The notes beneath the pieces were generated by a model. That model searched no databases and was not told the DNA's origin. It saw only the letters and a list, made by a program, of their open reading frames with translations. Positions 1 to 8,672 of a DNA stretch of 64,000 bases are shown piece by piece. Position 1 is the stretch's first letter. Each line of letters opens with the position of its first letter. The DNA comes from Bacillus_AD sp047238185 (GTDB lineage: Bacteria > Bacillota > Bacilli > Bacillales > DSM-1321): positions 1,550,001-1,614,000 of the forward strand of contig NZ_JBDFMI010000001.1 in the NCBI RefSeq assembly GCF_047238185.1. Reading direction: 5' to 3'. The position numbers and the translations under genes were made by a program.

Positions 1-425
1 AAGATCGTTACAGAAATATCAATTGCCTTGACAACAATATCAAACCATCGGAAGAAATCCTCAGTGGATAGCTCTTTGCAGTGGATATCCACAAATTTCT
101 TAATATATTTCAAAAGGATATGTTGACAATTAATATACTCTCGAACCACATGCTGTAAAGGCGTGTTCAAATGCTTTGGATCACTGGCCAAATCCTTGGA
201 CCATTGTTTGAATTCATTATCGAGATAGGATTCTTCACGAATGAAGATTTGATATACATGTCTGAAATAATCCTGGTTTTGTTGCTTAAGCTCCTTGATT
301 ACTACGGGATCTTTTGCAGCATAAACTGATTTTGGATCATCTTCATTCAGTGAACTATACCATTCTTCGGTCAGTTTGTCTGTGTGTTGCTTAAGATACT
401 CGTATAAATCGGTATTTCTATGCAT
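1..425 (-). CDS. RsbR-family stressosome protein, N-terminal part (cut by window edge)
   Basis: Runs off the left edge on the minus strand, so only the first 141 codons are present. Hand translation begins MHRNTDLYEYLKQHTD and continues as a mostly helical, charged region without a stop. This resembles the N-terminal globin-like domain of the RsbRA/RB/RC/RD proteins, the RsbT co-antagonists that build the stressosome and gate the general stress factor SigB in the cytoplasm. The C-terminal STAS domain expected for the family would lie outside the window. The start at 425 is supported by GAGGAG a few bases upstream. Which RsbR paralogue this is cannot be decided from this half. Confidence 0.75.
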   Translation of the reverse strand, partial: MHRNTDLYEYLKQHTDKLTEEWYSSLNEDDPKSVYAAKDPVVIKELKQQNQDYFRHVYQIFIREESYLDNEFKQWSKDLASDPKHLNTPLQHVVREYINCQHILLKYIKKFVDIHCKELSTEDFFRWFDIVVKAIDISVTI

Positions 426-900
426 GTTTCTTACTCCTCGCCAATTGTATAAGATGGATGTAACTAAAATGAAGACGGTTGTTTGTTCCGCGATAGAGCA
501 GAACGGTAAAACGATAACTATAATTTCATTAAACCAGTTTCTGACTTATGACACAATTTTTAAGGTATGCTTACTAAAAAAAGAAATAGCAAGGCTAATG
601 TTGGGTGTAGTGTTAATCAAGTTTTTCACTTAGAATACACGCTTTAGGAATAAGGTAGATATTTAATTCTTATTGAATAGATATGTAATTGAATTGAAAA
701 AGGATTATCTTATTTTATGGCGAAATGAGTATAAAAAAGGATTTAACTGGAGCAATGCTGAAGAAAGTGAAACGAATGTTCTCTATTAATGTATGGTAGA
801 AAACCAAACGATTTGTAACTTAATCAAGTTTTGTCACTTAGATAAAGGAGTATTTAACAATGATTTTGAGACTGTAATGTAAGAAAGGATAAGAAAAATA
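426..900. other. Intergenic stretch with a 22-base direct repeat and no convincing gene
   Basis: No supported gene. Two nearly identical copies of a 22-23 base element lie at 613-634 and 820-842; both begin TTAATCAAG and end CACTTAGA, and they differ by a one-base insertion in the middle. After the second copy there is an AAAGGAG site followed by ATG at about 860, but that frame closes after five codons. A short open stretch at about 697-790 has no start with a ribosome site and matches nothing I recognise. The region looks like decayed sequence leading into the broken gene at 901. Confidence 0.4.
613..842. repeat. Pair of 22-base direct repeats
   Basis: Copy 1 is at 613-634 and copy 2 at 820-842, in the same orientation and about 207 bases apart. 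Each contains TTAATCAAG, a T-rich middle and CACTTAGA. Only the middle differs, by one inserted base. The copies could be scars of a local duplication or deletion. No mobile-element ends were seen. Confidence 0.6.
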
Positions 901-1278
901 ATGAAATTAAGATTGGAATTATTTGTTGAAAGTATAGAAAAATCATTGGAGTTTTATGTTGATGTTTTGGGGTTTAATGCCCCAAAAGAGACTAAAGGAA
1001 ATTACACATCCGTTACAAAAGGAGATGTAGTATTAGGCTTAGGGAAAATGGAAACATTACCAGCATTTCATCCCCTCAAAGTTTCATCTAACGATCAATA
1101 AATCGGTTTAGGAGTTGAAATCGTTTTCGAAGTTGAAGATGTAAAAGATGTATATAATACCGTACTTAGAAAAGGGTATGCCATCCAGGCTGGATTAACC
1201 AAAAGGCCTTGGGGAATGATTGATTTTAGAATCATCGATCCAGATGGATACTATCTAAGAATTACATCATGCGAATAA
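901..1278 (+). pseudogene. VOC (glyoxalase/bleomycin-resistance) family gene broken by an in-frame TAA
   Basis: One continuous frame of 125 codons interrupted by a single TAA at 1099-1101. The first part (66 residues) starts MKLRLELFVESIEKSLEF, the usual first half of a vicinal-oxygen-chelate domain. The part after the stop continues with a GVEIVFEV strand and ends DPDGYYLRITS, the typical closing motif of the fold. No frameshift is needed to join the halves, so one point mutation explains the break. Intact relatives are about 120-125 residues and include glyoxalases and drug-binding resistance proteins. A read error cannot be excluded, but a second gene nearby (3659-4507) is broken the same way. 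Confidence 0.75.
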
Positions 1279-1437
1279 TATGGTTTTTTGCTTATGGGTA
1301 AGATAATTTAACGTATTTTGTTGTGGTTTCTATTAGATAAAAATGGTATTTTAGTTGAATAAAGAGATCTATGTATTTAAATTCTATTATTAGAAGAGTT
1401 GTTAAATGAAGGGCTAAGTTCTTATGGGGGAGTTAGA

Positions 1438-2052
1438 ATGTACAAGCATATAATTTGGGATTTTGATGGAACGCTTTTTAATACATATCCGGTGATGGCA
1501 AGCATATTCCAGGAAGCTCTTAAAGAACAAGAAATAGAAGAGCCTTTAGTGGGAATAGTTAAACAAATGAAGATATCTGCGTCATCTGCAATGAACTACT
1601 ATGAAAAAAAGTATCATATTGATAACAATTTTATTATTAAATATAAAAGGCGAAAAAAAGAAGCAGAATTAACATTATCCAAACCATTTGATGAAATAAT
1701 CGAAATTTGTAAATATATTCATACAACCAATAGAAAAAATTATTTATTTACGCATCGTGGAGATTCTTCGATAGAATTACTTAAAAAGTACGGTTTATAT
1801 ATTTATTTTTCTGATTTTATCACAGCTAAACAAGGATTTGAAAGAAAACCAAGTCCGGATGCAATTCATTACCTAATAAACAAATATAGTATGGTCCGTT
1901 CAGAATCTATTATGATCGGTGATAGGGATTTAGATTTATTATCTGGAAAAAACGCGGGGATAAGTGCTTGTTATTTTACCGAAGGAAATAATGAAAATAA
2001 CTATGCAGATTATACAATAGATCACTTTCAGCAATTGTACTCCATTATTTGA
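1438..2052 (+). CDS. HAD-superfamily hydrolase, phosphoglycolate-phosphatase-like
   Basis: A 204-residue cytosolic phosphatase of the haloacid dehalogenase superfamily. It carries motif I (IIWDFDGTLFNT, nucleophile Asp8 and acid/base Asp10), a motif II region (LFTHRG), a motif III lysine in RKPSPDAI and motif IV GDRDLDLLSG, with a helical cap between motifs I and II. The same frame is open further upstream, but a GGGGGAG site just before the ATG at 1438 sets the start there. The fold dephosphorylates small metabolites; the substrate is unknown. It is followed closely by a VOC gene and lies in an AT-rich accessory stretch. Confidence 0.8.
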   Translation: MYKHIIWDFDGTLFNTYPVMASIFQEALKEQEIEEPLVGIVKQMKISASSAMNYYEKKYHIDNNFIIKYKRRKKEAELTLSKPFDEIIEICKYIHTTNRKNYLFTHRGDSSIELLKKYGLYIYFSDFITAKQGFERKPSPDAIHYLINKYSMVRSESIMIGDRDLDLLSGKNAGISACYFTEGNNENNYADYTIDHFQQLYSII

Positions 2053-2091
2053 CTTTACGATAACATAATAGAAAGATAGGTGATGCGAGAT

Positions 2092-2529
2092 ATGAAGACA
2101 CATAGAATCGATCATATTGGTGTAATTGTTAATGATCTTACTGCCGCTACAGACTTTTTTATTGAGCTAGGACTTAAAGTGCTAGGGGAGGCAGAAGTAA
2201 AAGGAGAGTGGGTAGAACGGATAATTGGGCTGAATGACGTTAAAGAGACGGTTATAATGTTAGGGATGCCAGACGGCCAGGCAACTTTGGAACTGGTCAA
2301 ATTCCATAATCCGACCGCTGAAAAAGGTAGTCAGCAATCAAATGTAAATGCCTTAGGCAGCACACATATTGCATTTGCTGTTGAGGATATAGAAGCTGTT
2401 GTTAACAAACTGAAAAAGAAAGGAGCAGAACTTTTTGGGGAGATTCTAAACTACGAAAACGCTTATAAATTATGCTACGTTCGTGGCCCAGAAGGGATCA
2501 TTATAGAATTAGCGGAAAAAATGAAATAA
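2092..2529 (+). CDS. VOC-family protein, methylmalonyl-CoA-epimerase/lactoylglutathione-lyase-like
   Basis: About 145 residues forming two beta-alpha-beta-beta-beta halves of the vicinal oxygen chelate fold: HRIDHIGVIVNDL at the start, then STHIAFAVEDIEAVV in the second half, ending GPEGIIIELAEK. The His of the first strand and the Glu of the last strand are in the usual metal-ligand positions. An AGGTGAT element at 2078-2084 sits about seven bases before the ATG at 2092, which is better placed than the upstream GTG or ATG codons at 2080 and 2083. It lies 39 bases after the HAD gene and may be co-transcribed with it. The specific reaction cannot be assigned. Confidence 0.75.
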   Translation: MKTHRIDHIGVIVNDLTAATDFFIELGLKVLGEAEVKGEWVERIIGLNDVKETVIMLGMPDGQATLELVKFHNPTAEKGSQQSNVNALGSTHIAFAVEDIEAVVNKLKKKGAELFGEILNYENAYKLCYVRGPEGIIIELAEKMK

Positions 2530-2855
2530 GTGAAGAACGGATGAAGTGATAGCCATCACGTAAATATATTGGGTATTAGTAAACCTATATATGACTTCAA
2601 TGGAACTTAAGGATCATAAGGCCGATTTAAATAATCAGGTGCTAAAGATTAACACCAAGGCAGCTTATCGGCAGTAGTTTTTGTGTGAACAGCTATCGGA
2701 GAAGAATATGGGACTAAATATAATTAATAGGAGCGATAATGCACCTAACTATTGGGGGGAATAACTTCTATTGATGGAGTTGTGGCCAGCTTCTTTTTTT
2801 AAAAGTATTTTGTTTTGGTGATACTAGTAAGAAGATGATTTAGGGAGGGGCTTAC
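2530..2855. other. Intergenic stretch, no gene supported
   Basis: Contains a short inverted repeat (GTGAT/ATCAC, 2546-2559) without a T run just after the VOC gene. A 25-codon open stretch starts at about 2598 but has no ribosome site. The only clear functional element is the strong TAGGGAGGGG ribosome site for the next gene. Nothing else recognised. Confidence 0.3.
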
Positions 2856-3434
2856 ATGAAAAATACATTGTTAATGAGAACGGAAGCTTCTTATTCGTTC
2901 AATTTTTTAGTGTATATCCAAAATATATACTTAAATCAAAATAATAGTGGTGATAAAGTAAAGTTCCCTTTCATGCCAACAAAGTATGAGTTTCGAAAGG
3001 ATTTCGAGATATGTTATAGACGGTTGTGGGAAGGTATATCGATGCGGATATCTGAGAATCCATTAAATGACTTAGTTTTTTTTATTGAAAAGAAAGCCTT
3101 ATTTTATCAGCATTTATTCGTTGAAAACAATGACACTCTAAATGATTTTAATGAGATATATGATTCCTTTAAGGTATGGTGGAACAGTTTTGCCGGGCGT
3201 TTTTCAATAGAAAAGTCTATTGATGCATATGAACAAAATATGTATGCAGAATTAGCGAATACGCTAATGGAAAAAAGAATGACGCCTAAAAAAGAATTGA
3301 ATATTAGTTTAATCTATGATGAATGTTTACTACTCGACCTTGAACCCTCCTCTTATTTCGCAGTTCTTTCCATTAGAGATTGTATCTTGAAAAACAAAGA
3401 GTTCATTGCAAAGTTACAGGTTAGCATCAATTAA
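2856..3434 (+). CDS. Hypothetical protein, 192 aa
   Basis: A complete 192-residue gene with a very strong ribosome site (GGGAGGGG, about seven bases before ATG). I do not recognise the family. The product is predicted cytosolic, rich in aromatic and acidic residues (for example RRLWEGISMRI, FKVWWNSFAGRF and a LLDLEPSSYFAVLSIRD stretch), with no signal peptide or membrane helix. The C-terminal half looks alpha-helical. It stands alone between decayed genes and is followed by a hairpin at 3455-3483. Function unknown. Confidence 0.6.
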   Translation: MKNTLLMRTEASYSFNFLVYIQNIYLNQNNSGDKVKFPFMPTKYEFRKDFEICYRRLWEGISMRISENPLNDLVFFIEKKALFYQHLFVENNDTLNDFNEIYDSFKVWWNSFAGRFSIEKSIDAYEQNMYAELANTLMEKRMTPKKELNISLIYDECLLLDLEPSSYFAVLSIRDCILKNKEFIAKLQVSIN

Positions 3435-3454
3435 GCCAATGGATATAAGAGCTG

Positions 3455-3483
3455 AACAAAGCAGTCTTTTAGGCAGCTTTGTT
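3455..3483 (+). terminator. Possible terminator after the 192-aa gene
   Basis: Perfect 8-bp inverted repeat AACAAAGC/GCTTTGTT with a 13-base loop, 20 bases after the stop codon. The following T run is weak and broken. Confidence 0.4.
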
Positions 3484-3658
3484 CTTATGCTTTTATCGGT
3501 GCAATTCAGTGGGAAAAGCATGTTCAGTTGCGTGTGAGATAAAAAAAGCATACCAGTTGCTATGCAATTAACAGGCATTTTTTATATAGGTACAGGGAAA
3601 ACACCTTATCTATCGAATGCAACATAATAGCCTTATACCATAAAAGGGGAGATCTAAT

Positions 3659-4507
3659 TTGGAACAGTATCATTGGGATACCAAACTTGAGTACCTCAAG
3701 AGAACGAGAGAATTATAGTATAATGATGATTATTTAGAGTTATTAGTTAAATACGTTTGGAAGCTTTCTAAACCAGTACATATTGTTGATTTTGGTTGTG
3801 GATATGGTTATTTAGGACTTACGTTACTACCTTTACTGCCAACTGGTTCAAGATATACAGGAATAGATAAAGCTCAACAACTTATTCATAAGGGGAGAGA
3901 GCTCTTTCATAATTTGAATTTTAAAGCTGAATTCTTTGAAGCTGATATAAATGAGATTGAAATTGAGCGCAAGTATGATATTGCCGTTTGCCATGCTTTT
4001 CTTTTACATAAGTCCGAACCCAAAAGAATGCTTCAAAGAATGGTCGAATCTGTTGTTAACGCTGGCAAAATTATTTGTTTTGAACCACATTGGATTTCAA
4101 ATATGTCATCCTACCATGTAGGTGGGATTGAATAAACCTATATGATCAAACTTGGCATACTTCAAAAACTCTTTGAAGAGGATGTGAAACAAAAAGGAAC
4201 AGATGGAAATATAGGAGCGAAAATTCCACTATATTTAACAGAAATGGGTGTGGAGAACATTGAATGCAGAATTAGTGATAAAGTACATGTTCTCAATCCC
4301 AATATGAATCAATTAGATAAACAAAAACTATTTAATTCTTTAAAAGAAGAAGGCTTGGTAGATCGAGGGATCACAGGGGAGGATGCTCAGGATCAATATG
4401 AAGCTGAGCAACTGTTTTCACACGTATATAGTATAGATTCCTCCTTTGTATACACTCCAAGTATGAATATAACGTTTGGAGATATAAAAAAGGTATCTAA
4501 CCAGTAA
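3659..4507 (+). pseudogene. Class I SAM methyltransferase gene broken by two in-frame stops
   Basis: A single frame of about 282 codons runs from a TTG at 3659 (AAGGGGAGA upstream) to 4507, interrupted by TAG at 3716-3718 and TAA at 4133-4135. The SAM-binding motif I is intact (VDFGCGYGYLG, about residues 44-54), followed by motif II (TGIDKA) and a motif IV region (KYDIAVCHAFLLH). The C-terminal part continues in frame after the second stop. Both lesions are nonsense changes without frameshift. The intact protein would be a soluble small-molecule or unknown-target methyltransferase. Downstream fragments with their own ATG codons could be translated but would lack essential parts. Confidence 0.8.
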
Positions 4508-4604
4508 TTTTCCCCCTTTTCTTCAATTAACAAGGGCGTGTTGAAAACAAGAACTTATACTACTGTATAAAGAATTTAGAATATAAGGGCATTTTTATGG
4601 ATAA

Positions 4605-4647
4605 AAAGGTACTAGCCTTGCTCCTTTTTAAAGTAGCAAGGCTAGTA
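4605..4647 (-). terminator. Intrinsic terminator of the DHA2 transporter gene
   Basis: Perfect 13-bp inverted repeat (4610-4622 with 4635-4647; stem TACTAGCCTTGCT). Read on the minus strand it is followed by CCTTTTTATCC, giving the T run. It lies about 50 bases beyond the stop of the gene at 4700-6214. Confidence 0.8.
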
Positions 4648-4699
4648 TAGTTTAAGTCAAGATTTAATCGATTCATTTCGTTAGCTCTGTTTGGCTATT

Positions 4700-6214
4700 T
4701 CAATCATGTTTCTTTGCTGGAAGCTGAATTCTGCCTTTTCCCATAAGGAAAACAAACAATCCTGCACATAAAACGACGAAGAAGGCAATAAAGAAAACAC
4801 CTGTTATGGAAGCTGACATAGCGTTTACGATGGCTTCGAGAATCGCTCCCGGGATCATCTTCCGTTGGCTGCTTTCGAAAATCGTACTAATATTCTGATG
4901 GCCATCCATAAAACGATTTGCCATATCGTTTCCTTTAAACGCTTCTTTCATTTTATCTGCAAGGATGGAAGATTGGATGCTGCCGAATACCGTGATGCCT
5001 ACAGTCATGCCCAATGAACGGAAAAATGCATTTGTACTATTGGCTGATCCCCGGTGGGCCGCATCGATATCATGGATGCTCGATGTAGGGAGAAGCGAAA
5101 ACGAAAATCCTACACCAAATCCCGATAGAGCCATATAGACCGTTACCAGTGCACGGCTTGTTTCGGGATCCATTGTGCTAAGCAGGAACATACCGATGGC
5201 AAAAGAGATAACGGACAAAGTCATGAGGCTGCGGAAACTTGTCTTCGTCTGGAAAACACCGGAAATGGCACTGCCGACGACAGATCCCAGCATCATAGGT
5301 GTTAATATTAATCCTGCATTTGTTGCGCTCCCTCCAAAAACCGCCTGGACAAAAATAGGGATATAGACAGTCAAAGGAATGAAAGTGGCGCCATATAAGA
5401 ATGCCAACGCTTGTGAAGTGGCAAACAGGCGCTTCTTAAATAAAGAGAAAGATATGATCGGATCCTTTGCCTTTTTTTCTATAAAGATGAATATAAGGAA
5501 GGCGACTGCAAAAATGGCAAAAAGGGTGATGATCTGTGGTGATGACCAAGCGTATTTGTCACCCCCAAGCTCCAAGGCAAACATAAAACTAACGACTGAA
5601 AGGACGAGTGTGGCTGCACCGCCCCAATCGATTATTTGCTTGGCATGGTTTCTGGATTCATGATAAGACTTCCAAATTAGAAAGATGGCAATTAATCCAA
5701 TTGGGATGTTTACGTAAAAAATCCAGTGCCAGCTAATATACTCGGTTATGTATGCGCCGAGCAGAGGCCCTAACACACTCGAAATCCCGAATGTCGCACC
5801 TAGAAGTGCGGTTAGCTTCCCTCGTCTCTCCGGAGGAAAGACGTCAAAAACGATGGTAAAGGCTATCGGCATCAATGCGCCTCCGCCAATCCCCTGAATA
5901 GCCCTGAAAACACTTAGCTGCACCATGCTTTGCGCCAGACCGCATAGAGCGGACCCAATAAGAAAGACAACGAGTCCAAAAATGAAAAAACGTTTGCGGC
6001 CAAACATGTCAGACAGCTTCCCGAATATCGGCATACCGGCCATTGTTGCAACCATATATGCGGATGTTACCCAAATAAAATTCCCGAAATCGCCAAGATC
6101 AGCAACAATCGTACCCATGGCAGTGGCGACGATTGTGTTATCCATCGATGCGACGAGAATACTGAGCAACAAACCCGCAACAAGCAATTTCACATTGCTT
6201 TTTTCTGCATTCAT
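4700..6214 (-). CDS. MFS drug:H+ antiporter, DHA2 (EmrB/QacA) family, 14 membrane segments
   Basis: A 504-residue membrane transporter. The first segment holds SMDNTIVATAM, the typical DHA2 motif D1. Motif A is GKLSDMFGRKRFF, and motif C follows in the fifth helix region (SSVLGPLLGAYI). The length and hydrophobic pattern fit 14 transmembrane helices, so a proton-driven exporter of drugs or other hydrophobic compounds is likely; the substrate is unknown. The start has AGGAGGAATT nine bases upstream. It is transcribed alone and ends at the hairpin at 4605-4647. No adjacent TetR or MarR regulator is visible. Confidence 0.9.
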   Translation of the reverse strand: MNAEKSNVKLLVAGLLLSILVASMDNTIVATAMGTIVADLGDFGNFIWVTSAYMVATMAGMPIFGKLSDMFGRKRFFIFGLVVFLIGSALCGLAQSMVQLSVFRAIQGIGGGALMPIAFTIVFDVFPPERRGKLTALLGATFGISSVLGPLLGAYITEYISWHWIFYVNIPIGLIAIFLIWKSYHESRNHAKQIIDWGGAATLVLSVVSFMFALELGGDKYAWSSPQIITLFAIFAVAFLIFIFIEKKAKDPIISFSLFKKRLFATSQALAFLYGATFIPLTVYIPIFVQAVFGGSATNAGLILTPMMLGSVVGSAISGVFQTKTSFRSLMTLSVISFAIGMFLLSTMDPETSRALVTVYMALSGFGVGFSFSLLPTSSIHDIDAAHRGSANSTNAFFRSLGMTVGITVFGSIQSSILADKMKEAFKGNDMANRFMDGHQNISTIFESSQRKMIPGAILEAIVNAMSASITGVFFIAFFVVLCAGLFVFLMGKGRIQLPAKKHD

Positions 6215-6315
6215 GTATAATTCCTCCTACTATTAATATGTAGCATGATATTTATAGTAATACTTTTTACATGAATGGAAAAGGAATATCAATCGACTTT
6301 TTACAGGATTTTTCC

Positions 6316-7494
6316 TTATTTCGCTTGGCAGTCTTCTGTATACCTTTCTAATTGCAGCAGAGCTTCTGCAATGATGTCTTCCGGTTGAACAAGTGCAATT
6401 CTGACATAACCTTCCCCTGAAGGCCCGAATGCCACGCCTGGAGTTACCGCTATGTTTGCATGTGCTAACAGATCAAAGGTGAATTCCATGGAGGGTTGAC
6501 CATTCGGAATTTCTGCCCAAACAAACATTCCTGCTTCCGAATGCTCAACGTTCCAGCCCATTTTTTGCAGTCCGGAAACGAGGAGGTCTTTTCTTCTTTT
6601 ATACAGGCGCCGTGTATTTGCGGTGAATGCTTCACCCTTCCCTAGAGCTTGGATGGCCCCGTATTGAGTGGGAAGGAAAACACCATAGTCCAGATTTGAC
6701 TTTAAATCTGTCAATGCTTGTATAATGCCAGGATGGCCAATGGCATAAGCGATACGGCAGCCTGCCAAACTAAAGCTTTTCGACAATGAATTCATTTCAA
6801 TGCCGACATCTTTGCTTCCTGGAACGGATAGAAAAGAAAGGGGCTTTTCCTCTCCATAATAGAATTCTGAATAGGCAAAATCATGGACAATGATGATATT
6901 ATATTTTTGGGCAAAATGGATGGCTTCTTCAAATAATTCCTTTGTTGCCGTAACAGGGATGGGATTTCCCGGAAAGTTAAGGAACATCAGAGAGGCCTTT
7001 TGGGCAATTTCTGAAGGAATCCGTGAGAAATCTGGCAGGAATGAATTTTCTTTCAATAATGGCATATAATAAGGCACTCCTCCAGCCATGCTGATGCCAG
7101 TGGCATACGCTGTATAGCCTGGATCAGGAACTAGCACATATTCTCCTGGATTAACCAATGCCATCGGTAAATGGACCAGGCCATCCTGTGAACCCATTAA
7201 CTGTATGACCTCATTCGCGGGGTTAAGAGTAACGTTATATCGATTCTTATAATAGGAAGAAACGGCATTATTAAACGGTTGTATCCCTGTTAACGAATAA
7301 CGGTATTGAGAGTCATCCAGCGCAAGTGTACTTATGGTTTCCTTTATAAAAGAAGGGGGTGCAATATCCGGACTTCCTATACTAAAATCATATATTTTTT
7401 CACCTTTTTTTCGTTTTTCCCCGATTATCCGGGATAGTTCACTAAAGACGGAAGATGAAAAAGAATCCATCCGGTCAGCCTGTTTAATGTTCAT
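6316..7494 (-). CDS. PLP-dependent class I/II aminotransferase
   Basis: A 392-residue fold-type I aminotransferase. The Schiff-base lysine is K239 in SLSKSFSLAGCR; N177 (NFPGNP) and D205 (HDFAYSE) contact the cofactor, and an arginine near the end (GYVRIAL) would bind the substrate carboxylate. The overall wording is closest to the aspartate/LL-diaminopimelate/methionine aminotransferase subgroup found in Bacillus, but the substrate cannot be fixed. The start has GCAGGAGGAAA before ATG. It is divergent from cvfB across a 258-base promoter region and not in an obvious operon. Confidence 0.85.
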   Translation of the reverse strand: MNIKQADRMDSFSSSVFSELSRIIGEKRKKGEKIYDFSIGSPDIAPPSFIKETISTLALDDSQYRYSLTGIQPFNNAVSSYYKNRYNVTLNPANEVIQLMGSQDGLVHLPMALVNPGEYVLVPDPGYTAYATGISMAGGVPYYMPLLKENSFLPDFSRIPSEIAQKASLMFLNFPGNPIPVTATKELFEEAIHFAQKYNIIIVHDFAYSEFYYGEEKPLSFLSVPGSKDVGIEMNSLSKSFSLAGCRIAYAIGHPGIIQALTDLKSNLDYGVFLPTQYGAIQALGKGEAFTANTRRLYKRRKDLLVSGLQKMGWNVEHSEAGMFVWAEIPNGQPSMEFTFDLLAHANIAVTPGVAFGPSGEGYVRIALVQPEDIIAEALLQLERYTEDCQAK

Positions 7495-7628
7495 TATTTT
7501 TCCTCCTGCCCTCTAAACGCTATTTTTTAAAAATTGTATCATACTATTATCTTTCATTCGATAAAGCTATTCTATTTCAGATACTTGTTCAATCATTGAA
7601 CAGATTTTGACACATATATGGAGATTGG

Positions 7629-7657
7629 TTGCGAATGCTTATAAAGAACAGTAGTAT
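7629..7657 (+). promoter_or_regulatory. Candidate sigma-A promoter of cvfB
   Basis: TTGCGA, a 17-base spacer, then TAGTAT, placed about 95 bases before the cvfB start. Moderate match to consensus. Confidence 0.4.
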
Positions 7658-7752
7658 AAGTAGAAAGAAGTTCTATACTGAAAGCATAAAACATGATACA
7701 GTTAGAATCAGTTTCCACAAGTGGTGGGAAGTTGAAGGAGGATCACGTATAA

Positions 7753-8622
7753 ATGAGTCGATTAGTGCCAGGTGATGTAGCTACATTACAAGTAGAGCGT
7801 AAAGCTGAATATGGCTTTTTCTTGAAAGACCCGGACAGTGGCAAAACCGTATTATTGCATAGAAACCAAATAATCAATGATATAGAAGTAGGAATGGAAA
7901 TAGATGTTTTCTTATACCAGGATAAGGATGTTCGTCTGACGGCCACAATGCGCATTCCCGAAATCCGCAATGGCGTATATGGTTGGGGGGAAGTAGTAGG
8001 ATACCGAAAGAATTTAGGTGTGTTTGTCGATATAGGAGTCGAAACAGATATGCTTGTTTCTGTTGATGAGCTGCCAATCATGTATAATGTCTGGCCGAAG
8101 AGGGGAGACCGGTTGTACATAACCCTTCGCCTTGATAAGAAAGGCCGGTTATTCGCCAAGTTGGCGGACGAAGATAAAATCTACAGTATATCCAAGCCTG
8201 CTCCTGAACATATGTATAATCGTCCTGTTACAGGGCATATCTATAAAACGAAAAAAGTCGGTTCTTATTTGTTGACCGAAGAAGGATATACTTGCTTTAT
8301 ACATGAATCGCAAAGAGACAAGGAACCTCGCCTTGGCCAATATGTAGAGGGCCGTGTGATTGATGAAAAAGAAGACGGATCATTGAATGTCTCTTTGCTG
8401 CCATTCAAGCAGGAACGCATGCAGGAAGACAGCGATATTATCTTGCAGTATTTAGATATTCGCGGCGGTGCTATGCCATTTTGGGATAAGTCCTCTCCGG
8501 AAGAGATCCTGAAGCATTTTGAGATGAGTAAGGGAGCCTTCAAAAGAGCGTTAGGCAAGCTGATGAAAGAAGATAAAATTTATCAGGAGGATGGTTGGAC
8601 TTATACAAGCGACCGCCGATGA
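7753..8622 (+). CDS. cvfB: S1-domain RNA-binding regulator CvfB (YitL)
   Basis: A 289-residue cytosolic RNA-binding protein. It contains consecutive OB/S1-like modules: residues 1-60, 65-140 (GWGEVVGYRKNLGVFVDIG is a classic S1 strand pair) and 150-215, followed by a C-terminal winged helix (HFEMSKGAFKRALGKLM). This order and length match CvfB/YitL, known in Staphylococcus as a virulence and RNA-turnover regulator. The GGAGG at 7737-7741 precedes the ATG. It is monocistronic, with a terminator at 8629-8672 that it shares with the convergent MMPL gene. Confidence 0.9.
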   Translation: MSRLVPGDVATLQVERKAEYGFFLKDPDSGKTVLLHRNQIINDIEVGMEIDVFLYQDKDVRLTATMRIPEIRNGVYGWGEVVGYRKNLGVFVDIGVETDMLVSVDELPIMYNVWPKRGDRLYITLRLDKKGRLFAKLADEDKIYSISKPAPEHMYNRPVTGHIYKTKKVGSYLLTEEGYTCFIHESQRDKEPRLGQYVEGRVIDEKEDGSLNVSLLPFKQERMQEDSDIILQYLDIRGGAMPFWDKSSPEEILKHFEMSKGAFKRALGKLMKEDKIYQEDGWTYTSDRR

Positions 8623-8628
8623 AACAAT

Positions 8629-8672
8629 AAAAAGGGAGCTGGCCGGTTTATGTCCGGACAGCCCCTTTTTTT
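8629..8672. terminator. Bidirectional terminator between cvfB and the MMPL gene
   Basis: Hairpin with A-tract AAAAAGGG, stem GGAGCTGGCCGG paired to TCCGGACAGCCCC with small mismatches, and a run of seven T. The A-tract serves the minus strand. It lies between two convergent stop codons. Confidence 0.8.

Noticed and set aside
376..633. 85-codon plus-strand open frame
   Set aside because: Lies largely antisense to the RsbR-family gene, has no ribosome site and a composition unlike the real genes.
901..4507. Stop-codon recoding (selenocysteine or pyrrolysine) as explanation for the in-frame stops
   Set aside because: The stops are TAA and TAG, not TGA; no nearby structured element or pyl genes were seen, and the rest of the window uses all three stops normally.
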